A DNA stretch of 64,000 nucleotides from Phoronis australis (lineage: Eukaryota; Phoronida; Phoronidae): assembly GCA_002633005.1 (NCBI GenBank), contig NMRA01000041.1, positions 1 to 64,000 of the forward strand, in the 5' to 3' direction. Every line of letters starts with the position of its first letter. Positions within the stretch are counted from its first letter, which is position 1. The notes under the pieces are model-generated. The model did no database searches and had not been told where the DNA came from. It saw only the letters and a program-made list of their open reading frames with translations. Both the position numbers and the translations under genes were made by a program. Shown here piece by piece: positions 19,489 through 29,940 of this stretch.

Positions 19489-21819
19489 CTATAAAAGCAA
19501 GTTAGGCAAAAAAGAAGACCACCTTGCCTGGAATCTCTCGAGATCCAATTTATCAGTGTAAATAACTTTTTCCAGGTTGTAGTAATCACATACCTTACGT
19601 AAAAATGACTGAAATTTTGGCTTAGCCTTTTGCAGTCTTTGTCTATATAAATGAAATTTCGCTAAGCAAAGAATTAAATTGACAACTTCTAATCTACAAG
19701 CCGGGTCTCCAAACGAGGCGGAAGACATATTTAACTGCAGAGGGAAATTGCACTGATTTATCATCCTTGTTTTTAAAAATACCCAAAACTTCTGAACAAG
19801 TGAAAATTCCCAAAACAATTGTAGAATTGTTTCTTCATGTTGCTCACAGAATGAACATGAAGACGATTCACTAACACATATTTTCTTTAAATATGAGTTT
19901 GTACCAATAAGTCTGCGGTTGATACTGAATTGAAACCATCTGAGTCTGACATCGGAAGTACAATGATAAATTACAGAAGGAATTTCTTTCCAAGATTGAT
20001 TATCATCGCATAAGTTAATTTCTCTCTCCCACTTCAATTCTGAGACAGGTTTTACATACAATTTAGATATGAATAATTCATAGATTTTCCCCGTCCCTTT
20101 ATTTTCGGAGGATATTCGAAAAATATGTCCTGGAAAAAGTGGAGTGACTATAGTACTCTTGTCTCTTAGATGATTCCAAGAACGAAGTATTGAACTTCGA
20201 ATTCCATAAAAATGAGTAATACAAGGACAAAATTGAAAACGTGTACAAAAGGTATGATAATTATAACTATATCCCTTATCAGGGTCAATTAAATCATATA
20301 CGTACCATATACTCTTTTAAAACCACTTGTTCCAAAAAATTGNGTATGATAATCATAAATGTATCCCTTATCAGAGTCAATTAAATCATATACGTACCGT
20401 ATACCCTTTTGAAACCACTTGTTACAAAAAATTGGATTACTGTTTATACAAATTTTGGGGTTATACCACAAAGGTTGGTACAAAGGATCATCTATCTCAC
20501 AAAGATTGATAAACTCATATAAGATATAAAAATATCCTTCCAAAAATATTCTTAGTCCGGTTAGATACTTCAAGGAAAAAACTAGAACCTAACTGAAAAG
20601 AGTCATTTTTATATTAGGAATAATTTCATATAAAATATTTAGCCAAAGAGAAGAATTGTTATAATAATTTTTGAAGAATCTTCGAATCCAAGTCAATTAA
20701 ATAGCTTTGACAAATGACGCAATATGAACCATATTCCCAATTCCAACTTCAGATTTGTGCACCATGGTTTTTCTAGAGATTCTATCAGAAGAGGTACCCC
20801 ATATAAAATTAAAGAATATTTTTTCAATGTCCTTAAAAAGTAGCACTTGGAAGAGGAAGTGCGTAAAAGAGGTGAATCAGTTTTGGTAATAAGAAAGATT
20901 TGACAACCGTTATCTTACCAAAGGTAGACAAATTTCTTTTTGACCAATTTCCAATGCTATTTCAAACCTCATTTAATTTTACATCGTAGTTTAAGTGAAT
21001 CATGTCCTGTAAGTTGACAGGGAAGGTAATTCCAAGAGATGTGAAATGGGAACTTTCCCATTTTAAATCTTTTTCACAGCAAACCCTATCACCACAACAT
21101 ATCTTAGAACCTCTTAGAACCAATCCATATACAAACAGTTTTATCGATATTGGGTGTCAAACCAGAATAATTAGCAAACTGATCAAGAAGGTTAAGTGAA
21201 GATTTTAAAGAGGTCTCTGAACCATCTAGAAAGAGGACCGTGTCGTCTGCATATTGCATTAATTTATACTCTAAAGAGCCTACTTTTATGCCTTTAACAT
21301 TCTCGCATTGCCTCAACATAGATGCCATAATTTCGGCACACAACAAAAAAGATAAGGTGAAAGGGGATCACGTTGTCTGCAACCTCGGCAAATGTTAAAG
21401 TACTTAGACGTAAAGCCATACAGAATGACCGAAAGTTGGACACTTCCATTGAGTATTGTGAACCAACTAATAATATCGTCACCAAAATTGAAATAGTGTA
21501 GAACTTTCTTAAGAAATCCCCAAGACACAGAATCAAAGGCTTTTTCAAAATCAATTAATACCAGAAATCCGGGAATATCCTTAACTTGAGTATATTGTAA
21601 GATGTCATAAATCACTCTGGTGTTCTCCCCGATAAAACGACCTGGGAGAAACCCAGTTTGATTAGGATGAACTTATTTAAAACAGATTTTATCCTTTGTG
21701 CAATACATGCTGATAATAGTTTATAACTTGAATTTAGTAAGGAGATTGGCCTCCATTTTTTAATGTATTCACTTGGTTTCTTGCCCTTAGGAACAAAAGT
21801 AATGACACCTTGACACATA
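19489..21819 (-). mobile_element. LINE, RT and C-terminal part (interrupted copy)
   Basis: Non-LTR retrotransposon ORF2 on the minus strand. In order: PKGKKPSEYIKKWRPISLLN (21.8 kb), the RT motif FLVLIDFEKAFDSVSWGFL (21.57 kb), CRGCRQRDPLSPYLF with the usual Gly as Arg, YADDTVLFLDGS (21.25 kb), a thumb/connection stretch, and a zinc-knuckle-like CSFCEQHEETILQLFWEF in the C-terminal frame at 19489-20061. The frame changes several times, so it is dead. The EN/RT arrangement and C-terminal motif suggest an L1/Tx1-type LINE, but a tree would be needed. The 5' part continues at 22571 across the nested LTR. Confidence 0.85.
20260..20434. repeat. Local duplication flanking an 'n'
   Basis: About 85 bp (ATCCCTTATCAGGGTCAATTAAATC onwards to CCACTTGTTNCAAAAAATTG) occurs twice, with the single 'n' at 20343 between the copies. 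The copies differ at a few positions. Inside a LINE ORF this is most simply an assembly join of two overlapping reads or alleles. Confidence 0.65.
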
Positions 21820-21944
21820 GTGTGTCAGAATATAGTCTGACAGTATTTTTAGTTGTATTGTTTTATTTTGTTATTCTGTTTGATTGACATGACCCCTGAG
21901 TTAAGTACGATGACGATGTAATTTGTTTACTACAGAATAGTATG

Positions 21945-22142
21945 GAACTTTCTAGTAGACTGAGTTCAGTAGTGATAATGTAATTTGTTTACTGCAGTAT
22001 AGTGTGGAACTTTCTAGAAGAGTCTAGCATGGCACTGGTTAATGCAGTCTGGAATATTCTAGAAACTAGTACATGTTTGTAGAATGGTTGGTAGATTCAG
22101 GAAAGTTCTAGAATGTGCTTGAATTGATGAAAAGTTCCAGAA
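21945..22142 (+). promoter_or_regulatory. Array of heat-shock elements in the LTR U3
   Basis: The heat-shock factor site is nGAAnnTTCnnGAAn. Perfect three-unit sites are GAACTTTCTAGAA (22007-22019), GAATATTCTAGAA (22052-22064) and GAAAGTTCTAGAA (22101-22113); the last is extended to four units by TTCAG at 22096. Imperfect sites are GAACTTTCTAGTA (21945-21957) and TTCCAGAA (22135-22142). The first two sites lie in a 62-bp tandem duplication (about 21916-21955 and 21978-22017). All are within about 215 bp upstream of the TATA box. Heat-inducible use is inferred from the motifs. Confidence 0.7.
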
Positions 22143-22155
22143 CAATGCATTAGGC

Positions 22156-22163
22156 TATAAATA
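22156..22163 (+). promoter_or_regulatory. TATA box of the LTR
   Basis: TATAAATA in GGCTATAAATACACAAGC, 14 bp downstream of the last heat-shock half-site. Transcription would be expected to start near 22185, on the plus strand, opposite to the host LINE. Confidence 0.65.
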
Positions 22164-22570
22164 CACAAGCACGGGTTTGTGTTAAGAAGATCAAGTTGGG
22201 AGATCAAGAGAAGACCAAGTAAGTTCAAGAAACTTAATCAGGAGAACTACAGTTGAGTTGCAGTGAAGAGAATCAGCAGTTACAGCGGTAGTCAATAGAG
22301 AGCCAGCTATAGAGACAGCAGGTTATTGAACCAACGAGTGTAACAGTTGCTGGAATTATCTCAAAGTTCATCACAAGTCAATGTTTCGCAGCACTGGCTG
22401 GAGCATAGAACATACATTACGTCGGACGTTTTGTTTGAGTAGGCTGGTGAACGTACGGTCGGGATTAGTAAAGGATTAACTCGAACCAATCTTCAGTCAA
22501 TCTTTGCACCGAAAGCTATTAGCACCGGCCTGTAACAACCTGCGCCCACCCACACACGGGGAAAAACGTG

Positions 22571-23770
22571 ACATATTGGTAGGCAAACGACCGGTTCGAA
22601 AACTGTAATTAAAAAATTTGATCAAAATTGGCGACAATTCTTTCCAAAAAAAATTGTGAAACTCTACAGGAAAACCATCAGTCCCCGGAGTTTTGTCATT
22701 TTTCATACATTTAAGGACAGCCGCAGCTTTAGTACATGTTATTGGTCCTTCTAGTGTTTCTTTCAAGTCGGCGTCTAGTTTCGACATATTTTCAGGGGTC
22801 ACCAAGTCCTCCAACTGATATTGGAGAGTCATTTTCTTTGGCTGCATATAAATTTGCATAGAATTTTTCGATTGCACACAGTATAGCTTTTTGGTTTGTC
22901 AAGCTTCGTCCAGTCTCGTCTATAAGTTTGTGGACATTCTTGTTCACGCAATTGCGTTTTTCTAAGTTACTAAAATATTTGAAAGGTTGTTCACCATCCT
23001 CGATCCATTTTGCTCGAGATCTCAGCATCATGCCTTTCACTTTGTCCTTTCTAATATATTCGTAATCTTTCTGCAAATCTGAATAAATTTCAAGGAGCAG
23101 AGCAAAATTAATGTTGCACATCATTTCTCTAAGAAGACTTAATTGCTCCTCTAAATTCGTTTCATGCCGATGCTTTCCTTTTTTCTTGAAAGCTGAATAA
23201 GACAAAGTATAATTTCTAATATTCAATAGAATCATCTCAAGAAGAAGAGAGTCGTCTACATGTACAGTGGACTGACCGTCTGACAAATTGGAGTCATTAT
23301 CGAGAGATAAATATTCCTTCTCTGTTTTAACTATGATGTCTTTCACATTACTTATATATTCTACATCACGTAATACGGATTTGTTAAGTCGTCATAGACC
23401 TTTATCTGTAACAAATTTAGAGGCCTGAATACATGTAGTAGTCACGACATAATGAAGGCGGTTCTATAACCTGGGGACGTTTTAATATTTTCTATCCAAG
23501 AGGAAATCTCGTCGAACACTAGAAAAAAGTCCAGACGGGCTTGCTTACAAGGGTTAATTCTGAACCAAGTATAGCTTGTTGTATTTGGATTACGTAACCG
23601 CCACGGGTCGACCAAATTTAACTGCGGCATCAGACTGATAACTTGTCTTCTTGCAGCCGGATTGTTTTGGTGTTTGTATCCTAAAACAATCAAGATTTAA
23701 ATCCTGAACCAAATTCCAGTCGCCGCTAATGATTATGAACTCTGAGTTGTAGTCAGCAAAGTTCTAAAAA
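22571..23770 (-). mobile_element. LINE, endonuclease and RT N-terminal part
   Basis: Continuation of the LINE at 19489-21819. From the 5' side: EFIIISGDWNLVQDLN (endonuclease GDxN-like, near 23.73 kb), LVDPWRLRNPNTTSYTW and ARLDFFL, then PGYRTAF where the usual catalytic DH pair is replaced. Next come the linker with KARWIEDGEQPFKYFSNLEKRN (22.98 kb) and AAVLKCMKNDKTPGTDGFPVEF (22.7 kb), the RT fingers. Frameshifts and loss of the first part of the endonuclease show a 5'-truncated, inactive copy. Confidence 0.85.
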
Positions 23771-26700
23771 GTCGGGTTAATCTTTGTTGTGTTGTGTGTT
23801 ACGATACTTGACGTACATGTAGCACTCGGGACCTTTTGGTACATCAAAGCAGTATTATTGTTTGGAATAATTTCTGACAGATTTATCAGTGACAGTTTAA
23901 TCAGTCAATGCTGAGAGTTTATGCTGTCAAGTGAGTTAAGATTACAAGCCAAGCCTTATGGCAAAGGGTACGTGACAAATACACATTAGGCTATTTGTTT
24001 ACTCCCTATCCTATGTCTTCCGGAAATCTATTACACGTTGAAATGGAATCTATCATGTCTGTTTTCACGTGACTTTTGGTAAAATTTATGTTTGCGGGCT
24101 TGTACCTTGCAGAGGAGATATGCAGCGCTTCTGCACCATCCTTCAATGGACAAAAATTGGTTTTAAGCGTTTGACTGCACCCAAACAGCAAGATCTTCCC
24201 ATCCAGTGCAGATCTGTTGTCAAAGCTTACTTTCAATATACGAAAAAGTCTTTGAAAAGCAACAGCTACTTTTAAAGAAAGGTATGTAAGTCATTTAATT
24301 AATTTACTTATTCAGGTCCTTAGCGGGGGATTGGCATGTGGGGGGTTGTAATATTTCGTACAAATGAATGTGTGGAAATAACAGGTAATACATGTTTGGG
24401 AGAATGGTGAGGCAATTCTTAACCTTTATGAAGTTCTTTCAAGTTCACTTCATGAAACTGTCTTGCTATCAAGTGTATACCCATGAAAATATGATATATT
24501 TTCTGAATTCTCAGTGACTGAATTGTCTTAACTTATTCCCTGAAATGTTGCAAGTCGTTTATAAATTTAAATGACTGCCATTTTTGTGAAAATTGCATTT
24601 TTGATCGTGCCTTACAATTTGTAATTACTCTTAAACAACAGAAAGGTTATCCATCATTTTTAAATGACCCAAGTCTTCATATCTTCTGTTAAAAGAAAAA
24701 TAAAAAGTCTGAGATACGATTCCCTCAGCCTTAGACTAGAAGTATGCTTGACAGACACATGGTTCTGTAATCGGAGTTTAAAATTACTGAAAGTATCAAA
24801 AATAAGCAGGCTTGAAAATGGGTAACAAAGATTCGAAATTGTCTCAAAATCTTGCATATTTTTCAGACAAGTGATGCGTTTGAAGAATTGTTATGGGTAC
24901 GAATGAAAAGAGACGCAGTTTTATACAGTACTTATTATATACACCCTTGCTTTCTGAAAAAAGTAGTTATTTAACTTTGTGTGAAATTGTAGAGCAGTCC
25001 CGTATCATATTTTTGAAAAACGGGTACAATTTTTTACCCAACCTGGAGTACTTAATTATTCATATTTCAATATTTGTTCGATGTTCAGTGACAGTTTAAG
25101 GCCACTTCAAGCCGCAACATAGACAAGCTTTGTTACTCCTTTCTCTTTCCACAGCATTTCCACACACGAGCAGTGCTGCATGGCACAATGTAAAAGTCAG
25201 TGAATCTGGACAAATGTGAATCGCAGTACTAAGTTACCATGAGACAATGTGCCAGTGGATTGTTTGTGTATGAAGAGGAACTATATCTGACTGCTACATA
25301 AGTCAGTCTCGTAGGTGAGGATGCCCTTTCATAGGCAATAAGTCAGGTGTGGACAATAGCGTTTTTCCTTTCCTGGAAGAAACATGAGGGGCGGAAGCTA
25401 AAGAAGACGTAGTGACACTCTGGTCTAGTTCAGGGTCAGATTCTGGGCACAAAGCGAATCAAGTGATATGCTGTCGTGTGTACCTTCAAGGACCTAATTA
25501 CGGATGTTATTGAGGCTGAATGAGGTTACATGAAGGAAAGCCACGTGCAGAAACTGGACCTTTTTACAACCGCTTCTATAGGCCATTGAAAATAGATCCC
25601 AGTGAAATGAAGACCACAAGCATCTGGTATAAATACCTGTCCTTTCTCACTGAGTGACATTAACTTTTCCTTTCAGAGGAAAGGCTTTATACTAATGGTA
25701 AAAACTTTTCAACTTGGCACAAATTATGGGGAAATGATATTCAGTGACTGCATCGATTGCATTATTGTCAGTAGAAAGCAAGTTAATGTTGCACTTTGAT
25801 GATTGAGCTTATTCTTTATTAAGCTGAAATGATTACCGAATATGCTTGCGAATTGTCATTTTCCTGTTGACCTATAGAAACGTGCAGCAAACAAAATGAA
25901 GTATTCCCTTTGTTTGCATGAACTTTCTTAAGAAAACCTTTGAACAATTTTTGAGTTTTTTGTTAACTTGTATATAAACAAAAGTTCCACATGCAAGAAA
26001 AGTATGTTTTCAATTGTGGTTAGCTGGATAAGAATCTGCTATTCACAAGTTTCGAGAATAAACAATTATCAGTTTATTTAAATTAAACGAAATGGCAAAA
26101 TGGACAACCACATACATACAAAGAAACATCATTGTAATTTTCCCAATGCAACAGAGTCCATAATCAGGCATATTAAGCGCTGAATTTCTGAATTAGGATC
26201 AATTCTCTCAGGTTATTGCTGAAGGATTGCTTTTTACTTTGTCCAAAGGTAAAATAGACGGTTAGGCGGCTGGTTTCAGTCGTTTTCTCTCACCTGTAAC
26301 AGAATACTCAGAGAAATATTAGAAAATTATAAAAGAAAACCCACGGCAAAGCTACTTTTGTAAAGCAAGACATACTTGACGTTTCATCTTCATGTTTATA
26401 TGTAGAAACTAATAATCTTTGTACCCAAGTCTTATTTAAGATCTGAATTAAAATATGTGAAACAGGCTAAAAGTGATATAACAATAGGTATGTTTCATGA
26501 CACCTAAAATGTGCTTCTGATCTCAACAAGTAAAATTTATTCTAGGTGTCAATTGTTATTCCAATGCAATGTTACGACATGTATTGAATAGCTTATTCAT
26601 GTTAATTCGGCAACTAATCTGGTAGTCCTGGGGGTGAGGGCCGCTATAAAATAAGGAAACTCACTCATCTAGAGACATATCATAGCTTTGAAGAGAAATT

Positions 26701-29270
26701 GCTGTGAAAGAGACACCCTTGACTTCACGTACCATACACCTCTTACATTGGGCGCATTCCCACCCAGGACTGAATATGTGAATATGTGCTGCTAGCCTAC
26801 CCGTAATACGAGTACCGGGTGGTTTCCGAAAGGAAACACTTAGTTCCACTCAATAAATTATTCAGTGGTGTAACTGGTGGGGATAACATCACCGAACGAT
26901 ATCGATAGAAACTGGTTACTAAAAACTTACCAAGTAACGTTACAGTATGTAGTTTCCTAATGGAAATGCAAAGAGCACACACGGGGCTTCGGCATCCGCA
27001 CACTTTTTGTCAGTTGGTTGACACTTTTGACCGCAATTCTCCACGAATGTAGTAACCTTAGGTCTTTTGGGAATTTGTGACCACCTGTCGAAGACTTGCA
27101 CCAGGGAATAATAAGGCTTAGCACGACGACGTATTGATAACATTTCCGTCTTTTTACCAGCTGTTTACATGCAAACAGCGACGCATGCGGAATTCAATCA
27201 CCACTAGTACAGCAGCGACACCGCGAGGAGAATTCTCCGAAGAGCCCCGTTGTTTATCATGCGCTTTTGAAACATCACCTTTCGGTGACGGAAAGTACTG
27301 TGGGTTTATGAAGGAATACGCATACCGGGTAGGTATAACGTTTTAAGTCATAAAAATCGAAAAAATGACTAATTCTATATTTGGAAAGCTTATGCGTCGG
27401 CAAAAGACTCTAGCGGGTATGTTGATCAATACATTTTATAGACTCTAATATGTCTATATTTAAATCCTTACATGCTGACCGTGACGTGTTCTTAGAGGTG
27501 AGTTCAATGCGTGCACTGTTGAGCTTCAAGATTTTATATCCGATGATCATGGTGTCGATGTAATTAGCGACGAAGTGTTTTTTTTTACCTCGTGTTTCTC
27601 AAGATAATGTTTTGTAATAATTATATCGCCTAGCTATTGTATTTGCAAAACAGCACCCAACTGAGAAAGTCGAATGGAATATTGGGAACGATGACGATAT
27701 AGGTAAAATGATGAGCATCAGACCTCAGAGCTGAAGCGTGGTTGTGTGTGTGTTGTATACTGAAAGCTGCTACCTGTCGTAACCCATTTTGACATTCCTG
27801 GACAAAGAGTGTGTGGTCCGACGATGACCACAAATAATGACAAACTAAGAGTCGCAGTCTATCGTTATATTTTTCTCTGAGTCAGTCTTTGACAACAATC
27901 AGATCAGAAACTAATATGGCTTACACAGCTACGTAAACTGCCGTTAGAGGCAGCACTAAACACTTCTAAAACAAACTACAGTGAGGAGGCGGGGACAATC
28001 GTAACTAGGTAACTAGACTTAACAAACTCGAATTAAATACACTAAGATGATCGGGCAATAGTAATATCTTAACTAAAGTCTCCTTAACAGTGTGTGGTCA
28101 TTTAGCTGTAGAGGTTCATGTTAGTCTGTCACGCTTTCATGTTGTTGAAGCCAAACTATAGAATAGCAATCCTCTTCTGCCAAGAAAGTTACAACAGCAT
28201 AAAAGACATGTTTCAGATATTTTTTTAAAATCTTGCCGCTTTCTTTGTTTTATTTTTAAATCCTTATTAATTTCATATTGAAGCATATCACTTAATAGAA
28301 CTAAAACCACCAAAAGTAGTCACCCAAGTGATTTTCTAGGCTTCCTAGTGTTGAACAGACTGTGGCCAAACGGTCTCAATTACCGCTATTTTCTTTTGTA
28401 CGCAGCAGCCTTGGGACAGCTTAAAATGATTTTGTATGTCTTTGGATGCATGGTTTGTAAGTCGATTGGCCTATAGTTCCGTCACATTAACTGATTGCCG
28501 TCGGTCCAGGACGTCTTGCGGCGCCACTTCATTGGGCATCCACCTGCAAAGAGAAATCAGAGAATTCATAGCTTCAATGGATTTAGTTTACAAATCGTTG
28601 CGTGTTAGCGGGGTTCTCTCTTTGAGGGCACCCCCTCTTGAAGGAAGGGCAGAGGTAATTGCCCTTTTTGCTGACCACTTAGTACCAAAGTACAGGACTG
28701 ATACTGCAGATAGCTAGTGCTGATAACTGATATCAACTACATGTAGTGATTAGTATTATATTAGCTTCTTCTTTGGATAGTGCTTCGTGACACCGACTGT
28801 CAATACAGCTTTAAATCCGCATTTTCACGAACTAAAGACAGCTGCTCCCGTAGAAGTGTGTGTTAAAACACGGCTGACACGGAGCAAATGACACAGCGGT
28901 AGCCAGTTGACTGGTAGAGCGAGTTACGCTCCAGTGCCAATCAAACGTCTAAACACAACTGGGGCTGGGCGGAAATGGATCACCTTTCAATGAGCTTGCG
29001 CAATAGCACATATCCGGTGATCATTCCCCGTGGTGTGGGCATTCGCTATTGTTTATACGAGCTTGCGCAAACAGTCGTCGTGTAAGTGGCTCGTGCTGAT
29101 CCAGTTTGCAATTTAATGGCGTGTAAATGCGACTAAAGTGAACCAAGTCGCGCCGTGAAAACTGACAGGGTGACAACTATCTCTCGTGTAAAAGCAGCTT
29201 AACCAAGCTGTAACCACATGGTCAATTTTAGTGACAAAGACGTAACGAGAAAGCACAAACACCGTTTTAC
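23771..29270. other. Long stretch without recognised genes
   Basis: No open frame here shows a known domain, and I found no vWA, lectin or Thr-rich exon. It lies beyond the 3' end of the main gene at 29615. If the donor-like AG|GTGAGC at its stop codon is used, a cytoplasmic-tail exon would have to lie in this stretch; I could not identify one. A tRNA-like TAGCCAGTTGACTGGTAGAGCG near 28906 is too weak to call. Confidence 0.4.
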
Positions 29271-29273
29271 AGT

Positions 29274-29285
29274 TTTATTTTTATT
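29274..29285 (-). terminator. Candidate polyadenylation signals
   Basis: Two AATAAA hexamers occur back-to-back on the minus strand (CAAATAAAAATAAAAC), about 330 nt after the TGA at 29615-29617. That is a reasonable 3'UTR length for the lectin/vWA gene. Assigned by motif and position only. Confidence 0.45.
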
Positions 29286-29614
29286 TGTTCATACAGCAGG
29301 GTGCTGTGTGAAGAAATCAGGCGACCAGACCTTCACTTTACTTGATAATATCATAAGCTTGATCGTAATATAGCGTTATCAATTGTGGTTCAACATTTTT
29401 GCATACCCTGTGATAGCATAACGCTATTGACGTTGTTCACGTTGTTGTGATATTAGACGAGAATTTCGCTACCTTACTCTTTAATGCGTTTGTTATTCTG
29501 ACTTTGTGAGCTGTAATTGTCTGGTCATGACATTGCTCATCGCTTTGTTCCAACTGAAATTGTGAACAAAACCTAGTAACATTAAACTTTCCTCAGACTC
29601 CATTCACCTTCAGC

Positions 29615-29940
29615 TCACCTCTTTTTCAGCTTTCCATAGGCAACATAAGCCATCCAGATCATAAAGGAGACAACTATGACCCCTAGGACAGTGAAACACA
29701 TTATTTCCAGCACGCTAACTGAATTTTGAACGAACGCTGGCGTTGTGTACACCACTTCAGTCGTCGATAGTGTTAGTGTTGTTGCTTCTTTCTCTGTTGT
29801 TGTTGTTGTTCTTGCAGGTGTTCCTGTTAGTGTGGTTGTTTCTTCTGCTGCGGCGGTTACTGCTGCTGTTGATTGCCCTGTTACTGATGTGGCCGTCGTT
29901 CTAGATGGAATCATATTTGTTGACGATTCTGTAGAATCAT
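29615..29940 (-). CDS. Final exon: Thr-rich stalk, TM helix, short tail
   Basis: After a TTTATTTCTAG acceptor (phase 1) the exon encodes about 60 residues dominated by Thr, Ser and Ala, a likely O-glycosylated stalk. A single hydrophobic helix from about VLEIMCFTVLGVIVV to IWMAYVAY follows, then GKLKKR and TGA at 29617-29615. The basic residues after the helix fit a stop-transfer with a tiny cytosolic tail. The TGA lies inside AAGAG|GTGAGC, a good splice donor, so an alternative spliced tail is possible. Confidence 0.8.

Larger units (their letters stand above)
21820..22570 (+). mobile_element. Solo-type LTR nested in the LINE
   Basis: A 751-bp insert splits the LINE codons PTNM/CQGV. Removing it together with one copy of the flanking ACATA (21815-21819 and 22571-22575) rejoins the LINE frame exactly. 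A 5-bp target duplication is typical of LTR retrotransposons. The insert begins (G)TGTGTCAG, has a U3-like part with tandem repeats and heat-shock elements, TATAAATA at 22156, and a downstream R/U5-like part ending ...AACGTG. No internal coding region exists, so it looks like a solo LTR left after recombination. The exact termini are uncertain by one to three bases. Confidence 0.75.

Noticed and set aside
28890-28960. Possible tRNA gene
   Set aside because: Only a loose A-box-like segment; no B-box and no stem pairing.
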